NCBI RefSeq assembly: GCF_036964905.1
Contig: NZ_JBALHR010000003.1
Span: 372,001 to 436,000 of the forward strand
Length of the DNA stretch: 64,000 bases
Reading direction: 5' to 3'
From: Gemmobacter denitrificans
GTDB lineage: Bacteria; Pseudomonadota; Alphaproteobacteria; Rhodobacterales; Rhodobacteraceae
Shown here: in pieces, positions 8,728 to 17,188 of the stretch
How the letters are laid out: every line of letters starts with the position of its first letter
Numbering within the stretch: position 1 is the first letter of the stretch
Notes under the pieces: generated by a model
Databases searched by the model: none
The model's input: the letters and a program-made list of their open reading frames with translations, nothing else
What the model was told of the DNA's origin: nothing
Program-made: the position numbers and the translations under genes

Positions 8728-9057
8728 ATGACCGAGATCTGTGAACCCTGTGCCGGTTTTGGTGGCGCCATGACTGCCGAGGCCGCCGCAGCCCGGATGG
8801 GCGAATTGCACCCGGACTGGCGGCTGGACGGGGCGGCGCTGACCCGCCGCTTTGGCTTCAGGAATTTTGCCAAGGCGATGCAGATGGCCAATCTGGCGGG
8901 CTGGCTGGGAGAGGCGCAGGGCCATCACCCCGATCTGGCCTTTGGGTGGGGCTGGTGCACGGTGACCTTCACCAGCCACGAAGCCGGGGGGATCACCGCG
9001 AATGATTTCCTTTGCGCCAAGAAGCTGGACGCAATCACCGGCCAGATCGCAGCCTAG
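8728..9057 (+). CDS. phhB: 4a-hydroxytetrahydrobiopterin dehydratase
   Basis: A 109-residue pterin-4a-carbinolamine dehydratase. It dehydrates the 4a-hydroxy pterin released by PhhA so that the cofactor can be reduced and reused. The signature GHHPDL is at about residues 65-70, followed by the expected aromatic and His residues (FTSHEAGGIT). The first 15 residues include two Cys and may be a short extension, since a second in-frame ATG lies at codon 15. It converges with the eptA-like gene and overlaps its stop by four bases. Confidence 0.94.
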   Translation: MTEICEPCAGFGGAMTAEAAAARMGELHPDWRLDGAALTRRFGFRNFAKAMQMANLAGWLGEAQGHHPDLAFGWGWCTVTFTSHEAGGITANDFLCAKKLDAITGQIAA

Positions 9058-10730
9058 CTGCGGGGGGAGGTGCTTCGGCACCCCCCTGCCAGATCCAACG
9101 CAGGCAGGCGGGCCGAAGTCGCCACGTCCAGCAGCCCCAGAACCGTGTGAAACAGGTTGTCATGGCTGGCGGGGCGAGTGGTGGCTGTGCGCAGGCAATC
9201 GTCATCCAAGCCCATGTCTTGCCGAAATTCCGGGTCCAGCCACATTACCATCGGCACTTTGGTCTGGGTTTCGGGGGCCATGAACATCGGGGCTGCGTGC
9301 AGATACAACCCGTTTTCGCCCAGCGATTCCCCATGATCCGACAGGTACAGCATGGCAGTCAGTGCCCGGTCGCTGTCGGCCAGCATGTCGATGGTGCGGG
9401 CCAGAACGAAATCGGTTTCCAGCAGCGCATTGTCATAGGCGTTTGCGATGGCTTCCGTGGTGCAGCGCGAAAATTCGGCACTGTCGCAGGCGGGTTCGAA
9501 CCGCGCGCGTTCCGGCGGATAGCGCAGATGATAGGCCGGGCCATGATTGCCGATCATGTGCAGCACCAGAACGGTATTCCGGGTGATGCTGGCCAGGGTC
9601 TGTTCAATCACTGGCAGGAAGATTTCGTCGGTGCATTCCCCGGCGCAAGCCGCAGGCGCCAATGTGGCATCCACCCGATCCCAACCGATACGCCGCGCAA
9701 TGGTCTGATCGCCGGTGTTATTGTCGATCCAGCGCACGTCAAACCCGCTGCGCACCAGAACATCCAGCAGGTTTTCCTGCGCCAGAAAATCGTCGCGGTC
9801 ATATTCGGCCTGTGTCAGCGGCGAAAACATGCAAGGCAACGAAACGGCGGTCGATGTGCCGCAAGACGATACATCGGGAAAGTTGATGACATCGCGCGCG
9901 GCCAGTTCCGGCGTGGTTTGCCGCGCCCCGGGATTGAGCCCGAAATTCTGCGCCCGTGCCGTTTCCCCTGCAAACAGCACCAGCAACACCGGCTTGTCCG
10001 CTCCGGCCAGCCAGGGGCCGGGCCGCGCGTCCGTCCCGATGGGCCGCACCACCCCATCCCCTGATTTCCATTGTTGCTTGGCATAGCGGGCCAATGCCCC
10101 GATCGTGGCCCCCGGCTGGTACGAGGCCATCAGGTCGCCCCTTTCGCGCAGCACAGCCGAATAGGTCTTGAAATCTGCAAAGAGACTGCCGACCAGCACC
10201 GCGAAGGCCAACCCGACACCGAGGGGCCAGCGCCAGAGCTGGTGCCAGCCGCTGGGCTGCCGCAGACGTGGCCAGAACAACAGCGCAGCGGGCAGCACCC
10301 CGGTCAGCACGATGGCCCGCATCGCACCCGCCGTCAGCAGATGGCGCGATTCTGTAAAGGTTGTCTCCAGCACATTGCGCACCATCTCGCGGTCCACCAG
10401 AATGCCAAGCGCGCGTTCATGGTAATGCGCCGCAGCCGCCATCATGATCATCACTGCCGCCATGGGCCTTTGCAACCGGGCCGGCCCAAAGAATTCCAGC
10501 GTCAGCATGGTCAGTGCGGCAATCGCCAGTGCGAACAGCGCCAGTTGCGCAGGGCTTTCGCCGAAAATCTCTACAGCCCTGCGCCAAAACCCGGAATTCA
10601 GCAGTGCAAGGATATAGGCGGTGACAATCAGGTTCAGGCTTGTCTGCCCGATTGTGGGGCGATGCGTGAACCAGCCGTGCGAGACCGGCAGCGAAGAAGG
10701 GGCAGCAAGGGGCAGGTTTTCGGGCGTCAT
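9054..10730 (-). CDS. phosphoethanolamine transferase, EptA-like
   Basis: A 558-residue inner-membrane enzyme of the EptA/sulfatase superfamily. About five N-terminal transmembrane segments lie within residues 30-210, followed by a periplasmic alkaline-phosphatase fold. Metal and nucleophile motifs are visible: FAGETARAQNFG, then CGTSTAVSLPCMFS with the nucleophilic Thr, then HMIGNHGPAYHLRYP and YLSDHGESLGE. Family members move phosphoethanolamine from phosphatidylethanolamine to lipid A or other glycans, releasing diacylglycerol. ATG 10730 was chosen over a start 29 codons upstream because it begins the recognisable protein. It is divergent from a response-regulator/kinase pair, the layout of polymyxin-resistance loci. 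Confidence 0.92.
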   Translation of the reverse strand: MTPENLPLAAPSSLPVSHGWFTHRPTIGQTSLNLIVTAYILALLNSGFWRRAVEIFGESPAQLALFALAIAALTMLTLEFFGPARLQRPMAAVMIMMAAAAHYHERALGILVDREMVRNVLETTFTESRHLLTAGAMRAIVLTGVLPAALLFWPRLRQPSGWHQLWRWPLGVGLAFAVLVGSLFADFKTYSAVLRERGDLMASYQPGATIGALARYAKQQWKSGDGVVRPIGTDARPGPWLAGADKPVLLVLFAGETARAQNFGLNPGARQTTPELAARDVINFPDVSSCGTSTAVSLPCMFSPLTQAEYDRDDFLAQENLLDVLVRSGFDVRWIDNNTGDQTIARRIGWDRVDATLAPAACAGECTDEIFLPVIEQTLASITRNTVLVLHMIGNHGPAYHLRYPPERARFEPACDSAEFSRCTTEAIANAYDNALLETDFVLARTIDMLADSDRALTAMLYLSDHGESLGENGLYLHAAPMFMAPETQTKVPMVMWLDPEFRQDMGLDDDCLRTATTRPASHDNLFHTVLGLLDVATSARLPALDLAGGCRSTSPRS

Positions 10731-10782
10731 GGGGGCTTTCAGGGCAATACGTGGTTCAGGCTTGCCCCGGCTGATCGCAGCC

Positions 10783-10804
10783 CAGCCTTGCAGCAGCCTT
10801 ACAG
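10783..10804 (+). promoter_or_regulatory. tandem 11-bp repeat, probable response-regulator site
   Basis: CAGCCTTGCAG is followed immediately by CAGCCTTACAG, two 11-bp units differing at one base. They lie in the 128-bp gap between the divergent eptA-like gene and the OmpR-family regulator gene. OmpR/PmrA/PhoP-type regulators bind as head-to-tail dimers to direct repeats with about one helical turn (10-11 bp) spacing, so this is a good candidate operator. This is inferred from spacing and position only. Confidence 0.5.
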
Positions 10805-10858
10805 CCTGCCCAATCACACACCTCTCGCCACTGCCGCCGCTGCCCGCTACAACGGGCC

Positions 10859-11512
10859 ATGCGCCTGCTGCTTGTGGAAGATACCGAAGATCTTGCCCGG
10901 ACCGTCCTGCGGTTCCTGCGGGCCGAAGGTCATGCGGTCGATCATGCCGCCGACGCCGCCACGGCGGAAGAGGCGCTGGCCATGGCAGAATATGCCTGCG
11001 TGATCCTTGATCTGGGTCTGCCAGACCGTTCCGGGCTGGAACTGCTGAAAGCGCGCCGCCGGTCAGGCGATCGAACGCCGATGCTGATCGCCACGGCGCG
11101 CGACCAGATCAGCGACCGTATTGCCGGGCTGGATGCGGGGGCCGATGATTATGTGGTGAAGCCCTTCGATCTGGGCGAACTGTCGGCCCGCATCCGCGCG
11201 CATGCGCGGCGCGGTCAGGGATTGCCGGCTACCCGTTTGCAGCTTGGCCCCTTCGAGGTGGATCGTGCGGCGGCCCGCATCTGGCGCGATGGTGCCGAAA
11301 TCCGGCTGACCGCCCGCGAATGGGCCGTGTTTGACGCGCTGCTGGGCGCGCGGGGCCGTGTCTTGCCCAAATCGGTGCTGGAAGAGGTTCTGGGCAGTTT
11401 CGACACGATCATCGAAGGCAACGCGGTCGAGGTCTATGTGTCGCGCCTGCGCGGCAAACTGGGGCCGGGCATCATCGAAACGCGGCGTGGATTGGGATAC
11501 ATTCTGCCATGA
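10859..11512 (+). CDS. OmpR-family response regulator
   Basis: A 217-residue two-domain regulator. The receiver has the acidic pocket VEDTED, phospho-acceptor Asp51 in VILDLGLPDRSG, and Lys in YVVKPFD. The C-terminal winged-helix domain ends with VEVYVSRLRGKLG and TRRGLGYIL, typical of QseB/PmrA-type regulators. Its stop overlaps the start of the kinase gene (ATGA). Its position, divergent from the EptA-like gene, suggests it controls envelope phosphoethanolamine decoration. Confidence 0.94.
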   Translation: MRLLLVEDTEDLARTVLRFLRAEGHAVDHAADAATAEEALAMAEYACVILDLGLPDRSGLELLKARRRSGDRTPMLIATARDQISDRIAGLDAGADDYVVKPFDLGELSARIRAHARRGQGLPATRLQLGPFEVDRAAARIWRDGAEIRLTAREWAVFDALLGARGRVLPKSVLEEVLGSFDTIIEGNAVEVYVSRLRGKLGPGIIETRRGLGYILP

Positions 11513-12792
11513 CAACCGATCTGCGTCCATGGTCGCTGCGGCGACGGTTGACAACCCGGGTTCTGGGGCTGGTGATCGGCGGTTGGATGGCCACCATTGC
11601 CGTGTCAGCGCTGGTGCTGGACCATGAGATGAACGAGATGTTCGACGAGGAATTGTCGGCGCTGGTGGAAACCACGGTCCTGTTCCTTGATACCACTGGC
11701 CGGGCAGGAGGCGGCGCTGACATCCCGCGGATGCTGGGTGTGGCCGCAGGGGATGGTGAAAGGGTGCTGCGTATCCTTGCGCCCGGCGTCGCCGCCGATA
11801 CTCCGATTGACGCGCCCAAGGATACCTCTCCCTGGCCAGCCCTGTCCCGTGACGGGTTTCACGATGTGCCGGGCTGGCGTGTCTTGCGGCGCAGTGCCGA
11901 AGGCGTGGTGATCGAAGCAGCCCATGCGACCACATGGCGGCGCGAAGAAATGCTGGAGGCCGCTTCGGCCTTTCTGGTTCTGGTGTTGCCGCTGGCGGCC
12001 CTGCTGCTGTGGGGCGTGCGGCGGACCGTGGCGCGGGCCACAGCGCCGGTGGCCCGATTGGCCGGGGCGGTTTCGGGGCGCGGGCCGGATGATCTGTCGC
12101 CCGTCGATGCGGGGGATCTGCCGCGTGAACTGCGCCCGCTCGCGCTGTCCTTCAACCAGTATCTGGCCCGGATCGAAGCGCTCAGGCAGGCGGAGCGCGA
12201 CTTCATCGCCAATGCCGCGCATGAATTGCGCACGCCGCTGGCGGGAATACGCAACCGGCTTGCGCTCTCTGCCGATCCCGATGCCATCGCCGCAATCGCA
12301 TTGCTGGACGGGCTGACGCGGCGGGTTGACCGTCTGCTGCAACTGTCACGACTGGAGGCGGGGCTGGGGTTTGGTCGCGGCCCCTGCGATCTGCTGCGCG
12401 TGCTGCGTCTGGTCTGCGATGACCTGCGCCCCATGGCCCGGCACCCGATCCGGCTGGATGACAGCGATCTGGAAACCCTGCTGGTGGCGGCCGATCCAGA
12501 TGCGCTGGCGATCCTGCTGCGGAATCTGATTGAAAATGCTCTGGTGCATGGCACGGGCACGGTGCAGCTGCGCCTGACCCCCGATGCGAAGCTGATCGTG
12601 GAAAATCCCGCGCAGGCCCCGGTTCTGCCGGAGGCCCGCTTTGTCCCTGGCATGGGCTCGCCCGGCCTTGGCCTAGGCCTGTCGATTGTTGACACTTTGG
12701 CCCGGGCGATGGGGGTCGGGCTTGCCCTGCAGGTCGGTGCAGACCATGTGCGCGTGGCCCTGCACTTTGCGCGGGCAGGGGTCAGCCGGTGA
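11509..12792 (+). CDS. sensor histidine kinase (QseC/PmrB-like)
   Basis: A 427-residue membrane kinase. TM1 is at about residues 17-37, then a short periplasmic domain of about 110 residues, and TM2 at about 154-170 (FLVLVLPLAALLLWGV). A HAMP-like linker follows, then the H-box FIANAAHELRTPL with phospho-acceptor His238. The ATPase domain has LLRNLIENALVHG and GSPGLGLGLSIV. It overlaps the response-regulator gene by four bases. Its end overlaps the convergent aminotransferase gene by 11 bases. Confidence 0.93.
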   Translation: MTTDLRPWSLRRRLTTRVLGLVIGGWMATIAVSALVLDHEMNEMFDEELSALVETTVLFLDTTGRAGGGADIPRMLGVAAGDGERVLRILAPGVAADTPIDAPKDTSPWPALSRDGFHDVPGWRVLRRSAEGVVIEAAHATTWRREEMLEAASAFLVLVLPLAALLLWGVRRTVARATAPVARLAGAVSGRGPDDLSPVDAGDLPRELRPLALSFNQYLARIEALRQAERDFIANAAHELRTPLAGIRNRLALSADPDAIAAIALLDGLTRRVDRLLQLSRLEAGLGFGRGPCDLLRVLRLVCDDLRPMARHPIRLDDSDLETLLVAADPDALAILLRNLIENALVHGTGTVQLRLTPDAKLIVENPAQAPVLPEARFVPGMGSPGLGLGLSIVDTLARAMGVGLALQVGADHVRVALHFARAGVSR

Positions 12793-14071
12793 TCCTACCC
12801 AGAACGCGGTCCAGCCTTTCCAGGAATATCGCGGTATTCTCGGCGCTGAAGGTCAGGGGTGGGCGGATTTTCAGCACATGGCCCTTGGGTCCGGTGGCGG
12901 AAATCAGCACCCCATCCTCGCGCAGCCCATTCACTATGCGGCCCGCCCGCGCGGCATCTGGGGCGCCTTCAGTCACGATATCTTGCCCCAGAAACAGCCC
13001 CTCGGCCCGCAATTCGCCCAAGGCTGCATGGCGGCTGGCCAGATCGCGCAGGCCCGCTGCAAAGGTCGCGCCCACGCGGGCAGCATTTTCGATCAGGCCT
13101 TCACCCTCGATCACGTCCAGGACCGCATTGCCCACCGCCGCTGCCACCGCATTGCCGCCAAAGGTGTTGAAATAGCGCGCCTCGGCCCCGAACCGCGCGA
13201 TCACCTCAGGGCGCAGGGCGAGGCCCGCGAGGGGATAGCCATTGCCCATCGGCTTGCCCATGCTGACCATATCCGGCACCACGCCATGGCGGGTAAAGCC
13301 CCACATGCCATGGCCCAAGCGGCCAAAACCGGGCTGCACCTCATCGGCGATGAACAGCCCACCTGCGGCACGAATTGCCACAACGGCAGGGGCCAGCACG
13401 GTGGGATCGACGATCACCCCATCCGAGGAAAACACCGTATCCGCGATCAGCACCGCAGGCTGGATGCCGTGGCGCTTGAGGTCATCAATCGCCGCCTGCA
13501 CATCGGCCCCGAAATCGCGGCCCATCGGCGCGGGGACCACCCGCACATGCGGCCCCAAGGGCACGCCCGGCCCCAGCGAGGGCGAAAACTCGGCCACCGC
13601 CGCCGTCACGCCGTGATAGGCGTTTTCGGTCACGATGATGCCGTTGCCGCCCGTTGCCGCTCGGGCAATGCGGATGGCGAGGTCGTTCGCCTCTGACCCC
13701 GTGCAGGTGAACATCATATGGCCGATTTCACTTGGCAGCGTAGCAAGCAGCCGTTCTGCCAGACGCAGCACGCCATCATGCAGGTATCGCGTATGGCTGG
13801 CAAACACCGCCGCCTGATCGGCCATGGCGGCCACGATCTTGGGGTGGCAATGGCCGCAGGACGCCACGTTGTTATAGGTATCCAAATAGGCCTTGCCCTC
13901 GGCATCATAAAGCCAGACGCCCTCCCCGCGCATCAGATGCAGGGGGCGTTCATAGAACAGGCGATAGGCTGGGCCGAGGGCTGCCTGACGGCGGGCAACC
14001 AGCGCGGCCTGATCGGGCGGCAGCTCAACCGCGCCGGGGCGGAAGGCATTGGGCATGGTGTCGCGGCGCAT
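12782..14071 (-). CDS. class III PLP enzyme, AGXT2L/phospho-lyase-like
   Basis: A 429-residue fold-type I PLP enzyme. The PLP region has FTCTGSEANDLA and ENAYHGVT; IADEVQPGFGRLG precedes the Schiff-base Lys273 in SMGKPMGNGYPLAG. YFNTFGGNAVAAAVGNAVLDVIE closely follows the AGXT2L type, whose characterised members are ethanolamine-phosphate and 5-phosphohydroxylysine phospho-lyases rather than true aminotransferases. The next gene upstream on the same strand, 3 bases away, encodes an APH-type kinase like hydroxylysine kinase, which supports a phospho-lyase role. Simple transaminase activity remains possible. Confidence 0.85.
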   Translation of the reverse strand: MRRDTMPNAFRPGAVELPPDQAALVARRQAALGPAYRLFYERPLHLMRGEGVWLYDAEGKAYLDTYNNVASCGHCHPKIVAAMADQAAVFASHTRYLHDGVLRLAERLLATLPSEIGHMMFTCTGSEANDLAIRIARAATGGNGIIVTENAYHGVTAAVAEFSPSLGPGVPLGPHVRVVPAPMGRDFGADVQAAIDDLKRHGIQPAVLIADTVFSSDGVIVDPTVLAPAVVAIRAAGGLFIADEVQPGFGRLGHGMWGFTRHGVVPDMVSMGKPMGNGYPLAGLALRPEVIARFGAEARYFNTFGGNAVAAAVGNAVLDVIEGEGLIENAARVGATFAAGLRDLASRHAALGELRAEGLFLGQDIVTEGAPDAARAGRIVNGLREDGVLISATGPKGHVLKIRPPLTFSAENTAIFLERLDRVLGRITG

Positions 14072-14074
14072 GGC

Positions 14075-15070
14075 TCAGACCTCGTGAGGCGATGGGAAAG
14101 ACAACAAACCCGCCCGGGCCGAGGGCAGATTGCGCAGGATATAGGGGGCGTTATCGGGCCAGCGGGCGGCGCGGTGGCTCGCAATCGCCATGGTGGTGAC
14201 CATGCGCAGCGCAGTGAGGCCGGGCAGCAGCGCGGCCTCCTCCGCCAGCAGGGGCATCACGCTTTCCCAGCCTGCGCGCATGGCCGCCAGCACCTCTGGC
14301 CCCGCGCCGATGCCGGGGCGCACATGATAGGCCGCCGCGACCGCCAGATCGCAAATGCGCGGCGTGCGCACCATATCCCCGAAATCCAGCACACCGCTGA
14401 CCTGCGCCGGATCATCGGGCGAAACCAGCACGTTATAGGGGTTCAGATCGGCATGAACCACCTGCCACGGCACGCCATCTAGCCGCGCGCGGTTGGCATC
14501 AAACCAATCGAGCCACCCTGCACAGCGCGCCCGCAGCTCCGGGTCGGTTACATCGGGCAAAAGCGGGCGCAGGCCCGCGGCCTGTTTCACATCCCATTGC
14601 AGCACATGATCGGCTGCCGGGTGCTCATAGCCTTCCAAGGCTTGGGTCAGCCGGGCTGACATGGCGCCAAGGCTCTGCCACAGCACCGGGCTGGGCAGGG
14701 CTTCGTGCAGCGGCTTGCCCTCCACCCAACTGAGCAGCCGCATCCGCCCGCCCGAGGGCAGCACGACCTCGGACAGCCCATCAAGGCTGGGCACCACGCG
14801 CGGCACCGGCAGATCGGGGGCGCGGGCGGCGATATGCAAAAGCGCGCGGGTCTGAAAATCGGTGATCGCGGGATCTTCGGCCTGATTGGGGAATTTCAGC
14901 ACAAAGCGCCCGGCAGGCGCGGTGACGCGCCAGTTCAGATCACGTTCCGAGGTGAGCCGCAGCAGATCGCCGCCAAACCCCCAGTGGCGGTGCAGCAGGT
15001 TCAGGCTTTCAGCCTCGGTCAGGGCGGGGGCGGGGTGGCTGAGCAGCTCGCCAAGCGGATCATCGGTCAT
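14075..15070 (-). CDS. APH-family kinase, hydroxylysine-kinase-like
   Basis: A 331-residue aminoglycoside-phosphotransferase-fold kinase. The N-lobe has WRVTAPAGRFVLKFPN. The catalytic loop is VVHADLNPYNVLV and the metal-binding segment VLDFGDMVRTPRICDLA, a combination typical of the hydroxylysine/homoserine kinase branch. ATG 15070 starts the conserved sequence; 12 more upstream codons are open. It is coupled to the class III PLP enzyme, so the pair probably phosphorylates an amino alcohol or hydroxy amino acid and then eliminates phosphate and ammonia. The substrate is inferred from paralogy only. Confidence 0.85.
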   Translation of the reverse strand: MTDDPLGELLSHPAPALTEAESLNLLHRHWGFGGDLLRLTSERDLNWRVTAPAGRFVLKFPNQAEDPAITDFQTRALLHIAARAPDLPVPRVVPSLDGLSEVVLPSGGRMRLLSWVEGKPLHEALPSPVLWQSLGAMSARLTQALEGYEHPAADHVLQWDVKQAAGLRPLLPDVTDPELRARCAGWLDWFDANRARLDGVPWQVVHADLNPYNVLVSPDDPAQVSGVLDFGDMVRTPRICDLAVAAAYHVRPGIGAGPEVLAAMRAGWESVMPLLAEEAALLPGLTALRMVTTMAIASHRAARWPDNAPYILRNLPSARAGLLSFPSPHEV

Positions 15071-15086
15071 GGGCCTACCCGAACAT

Positions 15087-15117
15087 GAAAACGCCCCCGG
15101 CGGCAAGGCCGGGGGCG
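15087..15117 (-). terminator. rho-independent terminator of the urate permease gene
   Basis: On the minus strand a perfect 10-bp stem (CGCCCCCGGC with its complement, six-base loop) is followed by TTTT. It begins 17 bases after the permease stop codon and separates the purine genes from the kinase/phospho-lyase pair. Confidence 0.8.
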
Positions 15118-15133
15118 ACTGAGCGTGTCGTGT

Positions 15134-16615
15134 TCAGTGATCAGCCTTGCTGGCTGCAGCCTTCGCATCGTCGATGCTGCCAGATGCCCCATTGAAAAAG
15201 GCGTTGAGCAACACGGCAGAAATCGAGGCGAGAAGGATGCCGCTTTCAATCAACGGATGCAGGTCATGCCACATCCATTGCTTGAAATTCGGCGCGATCA
15301 ACGGGATCATCCCGAAGCCTAGGCTGACCGCCACGATGAACAGGTTGTTGCGATTGCTGGTGAAATTGACGCCCGCCAGAATGCGGATGCCCGTTGCAGC
15401 CACCATGCCGAACATCACCAGCCCTGCCCCGCCCAGAACCATGGTCGGGACCGATTCAACCAAGGCCCCCATCTTGGGGATCAGCCCCAGCACGATCAGG
15501 ATTACCCCGCCTGCCACGCAGACGAAACGGCTCTTGATCCCGGTCACGCCGACCAAGCCCACGTTCTGGCTGAAGGACGTATAGGGGAAGGTGTTGAAGA
15601 TGCCGCCGATCAGCGTGCCCAGCCCATCGGTGCGCAAGCCCGCCGAAAGGGCGGGTTGATCCACCGCTTTCCCGGTCATGTCACCAAGCGCCAGAAACAT
15701 GCCGGTGGATTCGATCATCACCACGATCATGACCAAAGTCATGGTCACGATCATCACCAGATCGAAACTCGGCATGCCGAAATGGAACGGGGTGATGAGC
15801 GCGAAGTATCCGGCCTTGCCCACCTTGTCGAAATTCATCGCGCCGATGGAAATCGCGACGATGCAGCCGATCACGATGCCCATCAGCACCGAGATATTCG
15901 CGATGAAGCCTTTGGCAAAGCGCGCAATCAGCAGGATCGACACCAGCACGATGGCCGAGACGGCGACATTGCCCAAAGGCGCATAGGCGGGGTTTTTCAG
16001 GCTCGCCGCGACAGCGAGTTTCTCGGGTGCGGGCGGCAAGCCTGCGGCCACGGCGCCCTCGGTTGCGGTCTTCAGCCATTCGGCATGAGCCGGATCGACG
16101 ATCATCGGGGCGGTGGGGCCGACGGGATTGCCGAAGATCCAGTTGATGCCGATCCGCATCAGGCTGACCCCGATCACCAGAATGATGGTGCCGGTGACAA
16201 CCGGCGGAAAGAACCGCAGCAGTTTCGACATCAAGGGCGCGATCAGCATGGAAATCACGCCAGCCGCGATGATGGCGCCAAAGATCGCCCGCGCGCCTTC
16301 GGCACCGCCTTGGGCATTGGCCATGGCGACCATCGGCCCGACGGCGGCGAAAGTCACCCCCATCATCACCGGCAGCTTGATGCCAAACCATTGCGTCGCA
16401 CCAAGTGATTGAATCAGCGTGGCAATGCCGCAGACGAAGAGGTCCGCCGAGATGAGGAAGGCCACATCCGCCGGATCAAGCTTCAGCGCCCGCCCGATGA
16501 TCAGCGGCACTGCAACGGCGCCGGCATACATCACCAGCACATGCTGCAAACCGAGGGTAAAGAGTTTCTGAGGCGGTAGAATTTCATCTACCGGGTGCAC
16601 CGGGGAGGTGGTCAT
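15134..16615 (-). CDS. NCS2 purine permease (urate/xanthine)
   Basis: A 493-residue inner-membrane nucleobase:cation symporter-2 with about 12-14 hydrophobic segments. The N-terminal LGLQHVLVMYAGAVAVPLIIG and the central motif TFPYTSFSQNVGLVGVTGIKSR are characteristic of the uric acid/xanthine subgroup. It sits at the 3' side of the AllA-AllE-PuuE cluster on the same strand, so urate or xanthine import for purine catabolism is the natural role. Exact substrate is not determined by sequence. Confidence 0.92.
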   Translation of the reverse strand: MTTSPVHPVDEILPPQKLFTLGLQHVLVMYAGAVAVPLIIGRALKLDPADVAFLISADLFVCGIATLIQSLGATQWFGIKLPVMMGVTFAAVGPMVAMANAQGGAEGARAIFGAIIAAGVISMLIAPLMSKLLRFFPPVVTGTIILVIGVSLMRIGINWIFGNPVGPTAPMIVDPAHAEWLKTATEGAVAAGLPPAPEKLAVAASLKNPAYAPLGNVAVSAIVLVSILLIARFAKGFIANISVLMGIVIGCIVAISIGAMNFDKVGKAGYFALITPFHFGMPSFDLVMIVTMTLVMIVVMIESTGMFLALGDMTGKAVDQPALSAGLRTDGLGTLIGGIFNTFPYTSFSQNVGLVGVTGIKSRFVCVAGGVILIVLGLIPKMGALVESVPTMVLGGAGLVMFGMVAATGIRILAGVNFTSNRNNLFIVAVSLGFGMIPLIAPNFKQWMWHDLHPLIESGILLASISAVLLNAFFNGASGSIDDAKAAASKADH

Positions 16616-16702
16616 GCGTTCCCTTTCCTGCGGGGGATTTGCTTTTTCGCGCCGTCTCCGTGCCTCCCCCGAGGGTCGCGGTCCGGTTAGAACCGCCGGG
16701 CC

Positions 16703-17188
16703 TTAGGCCGGGGGGATCGTGAAGGGCTCGGGGTAGCGATGCTCTTCCAGATTGGGGGTGGGACCGATGCGGTCGATGACCGCGAACAGGCCCGGCGCGT
16801 GCAGCGGCGTCAGCACACCATGCCAGGTGCCGCGATGGAAATTGATGGCTTGCGTGCCATCGGACAGGAAGGCACGGGGGCGACCGGGCCGGTCGCCCTC
16901 ATCCGGTGCGACGATGATCAGGAAGGGGTCAGCGCTCATTGGCACGAAGGCCTGGCTGCCCTCCGGGTGGCGCTCCACAAGGTCAAACTCATAGGGCAGC
17001 GCGCGGGGAATGGCCTTGAAGATTGAAATCCCCGCCCGCCCCTCCGGCCCGAAATCCAGCCGCGCGCGGTCATGATGGCGCTGGCAAAAGCCTGCATTGA
17101 TCAGGCGAAACTCGCCCGTCGCTTCCAGCACATCCCCGAAGGGCGCAAAGGCCTCGGCTGTCAGGGGTTCGGGGGCGATCACGCTCAT
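16703..17188 (-). CDS. allA: ureidoglycolate lyase
   Basis: A 161-residue cupin-fold enzyme that splits ureidoglycolate into glyoxylate and urea, the last step of the allantoin route. Diagnostic segments are EAFAPFGDVLE near the start, FVPMSADPFLIIVAP in the middle and INFHRGTWHGVLTPL, with the expected His residues. The ATG at 17188 overlaps the stop of the upstream aminohydrolase gene (ATGA), so the long open extension upstream is not used. Confidence 0.93.
   Translation of the reverse strand: MSVIAPEPLTAEAFAPFGDVLEATGEFRLINAGFCQRHHDRARLDFGPEGRAGISIFKAIPRALPYEFDLVERHPEGSQAFVPMSADPFLIIVAPDEGDRPGRPRAFLSDGTQAINFHRGTWHGVLTPLHAPGLFAVIDRIGPTPNLEEHRYPEPFTIPPA

Noticed and set aside
9061..9088. 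GC-rich hairpin at the phhB/eptA convergence as a terminator
   Set aside because: The stem is imperfect, lies inside the eptA coding end and lacks a T tract.
14075..15070. Aminoglycoside resistance kinase
   Set aside because: Motifs and pairing with an AGXT2L-type PLP enzyme fit small-molecule amino alcohol kinases better than antibiotic phosphotransferases.
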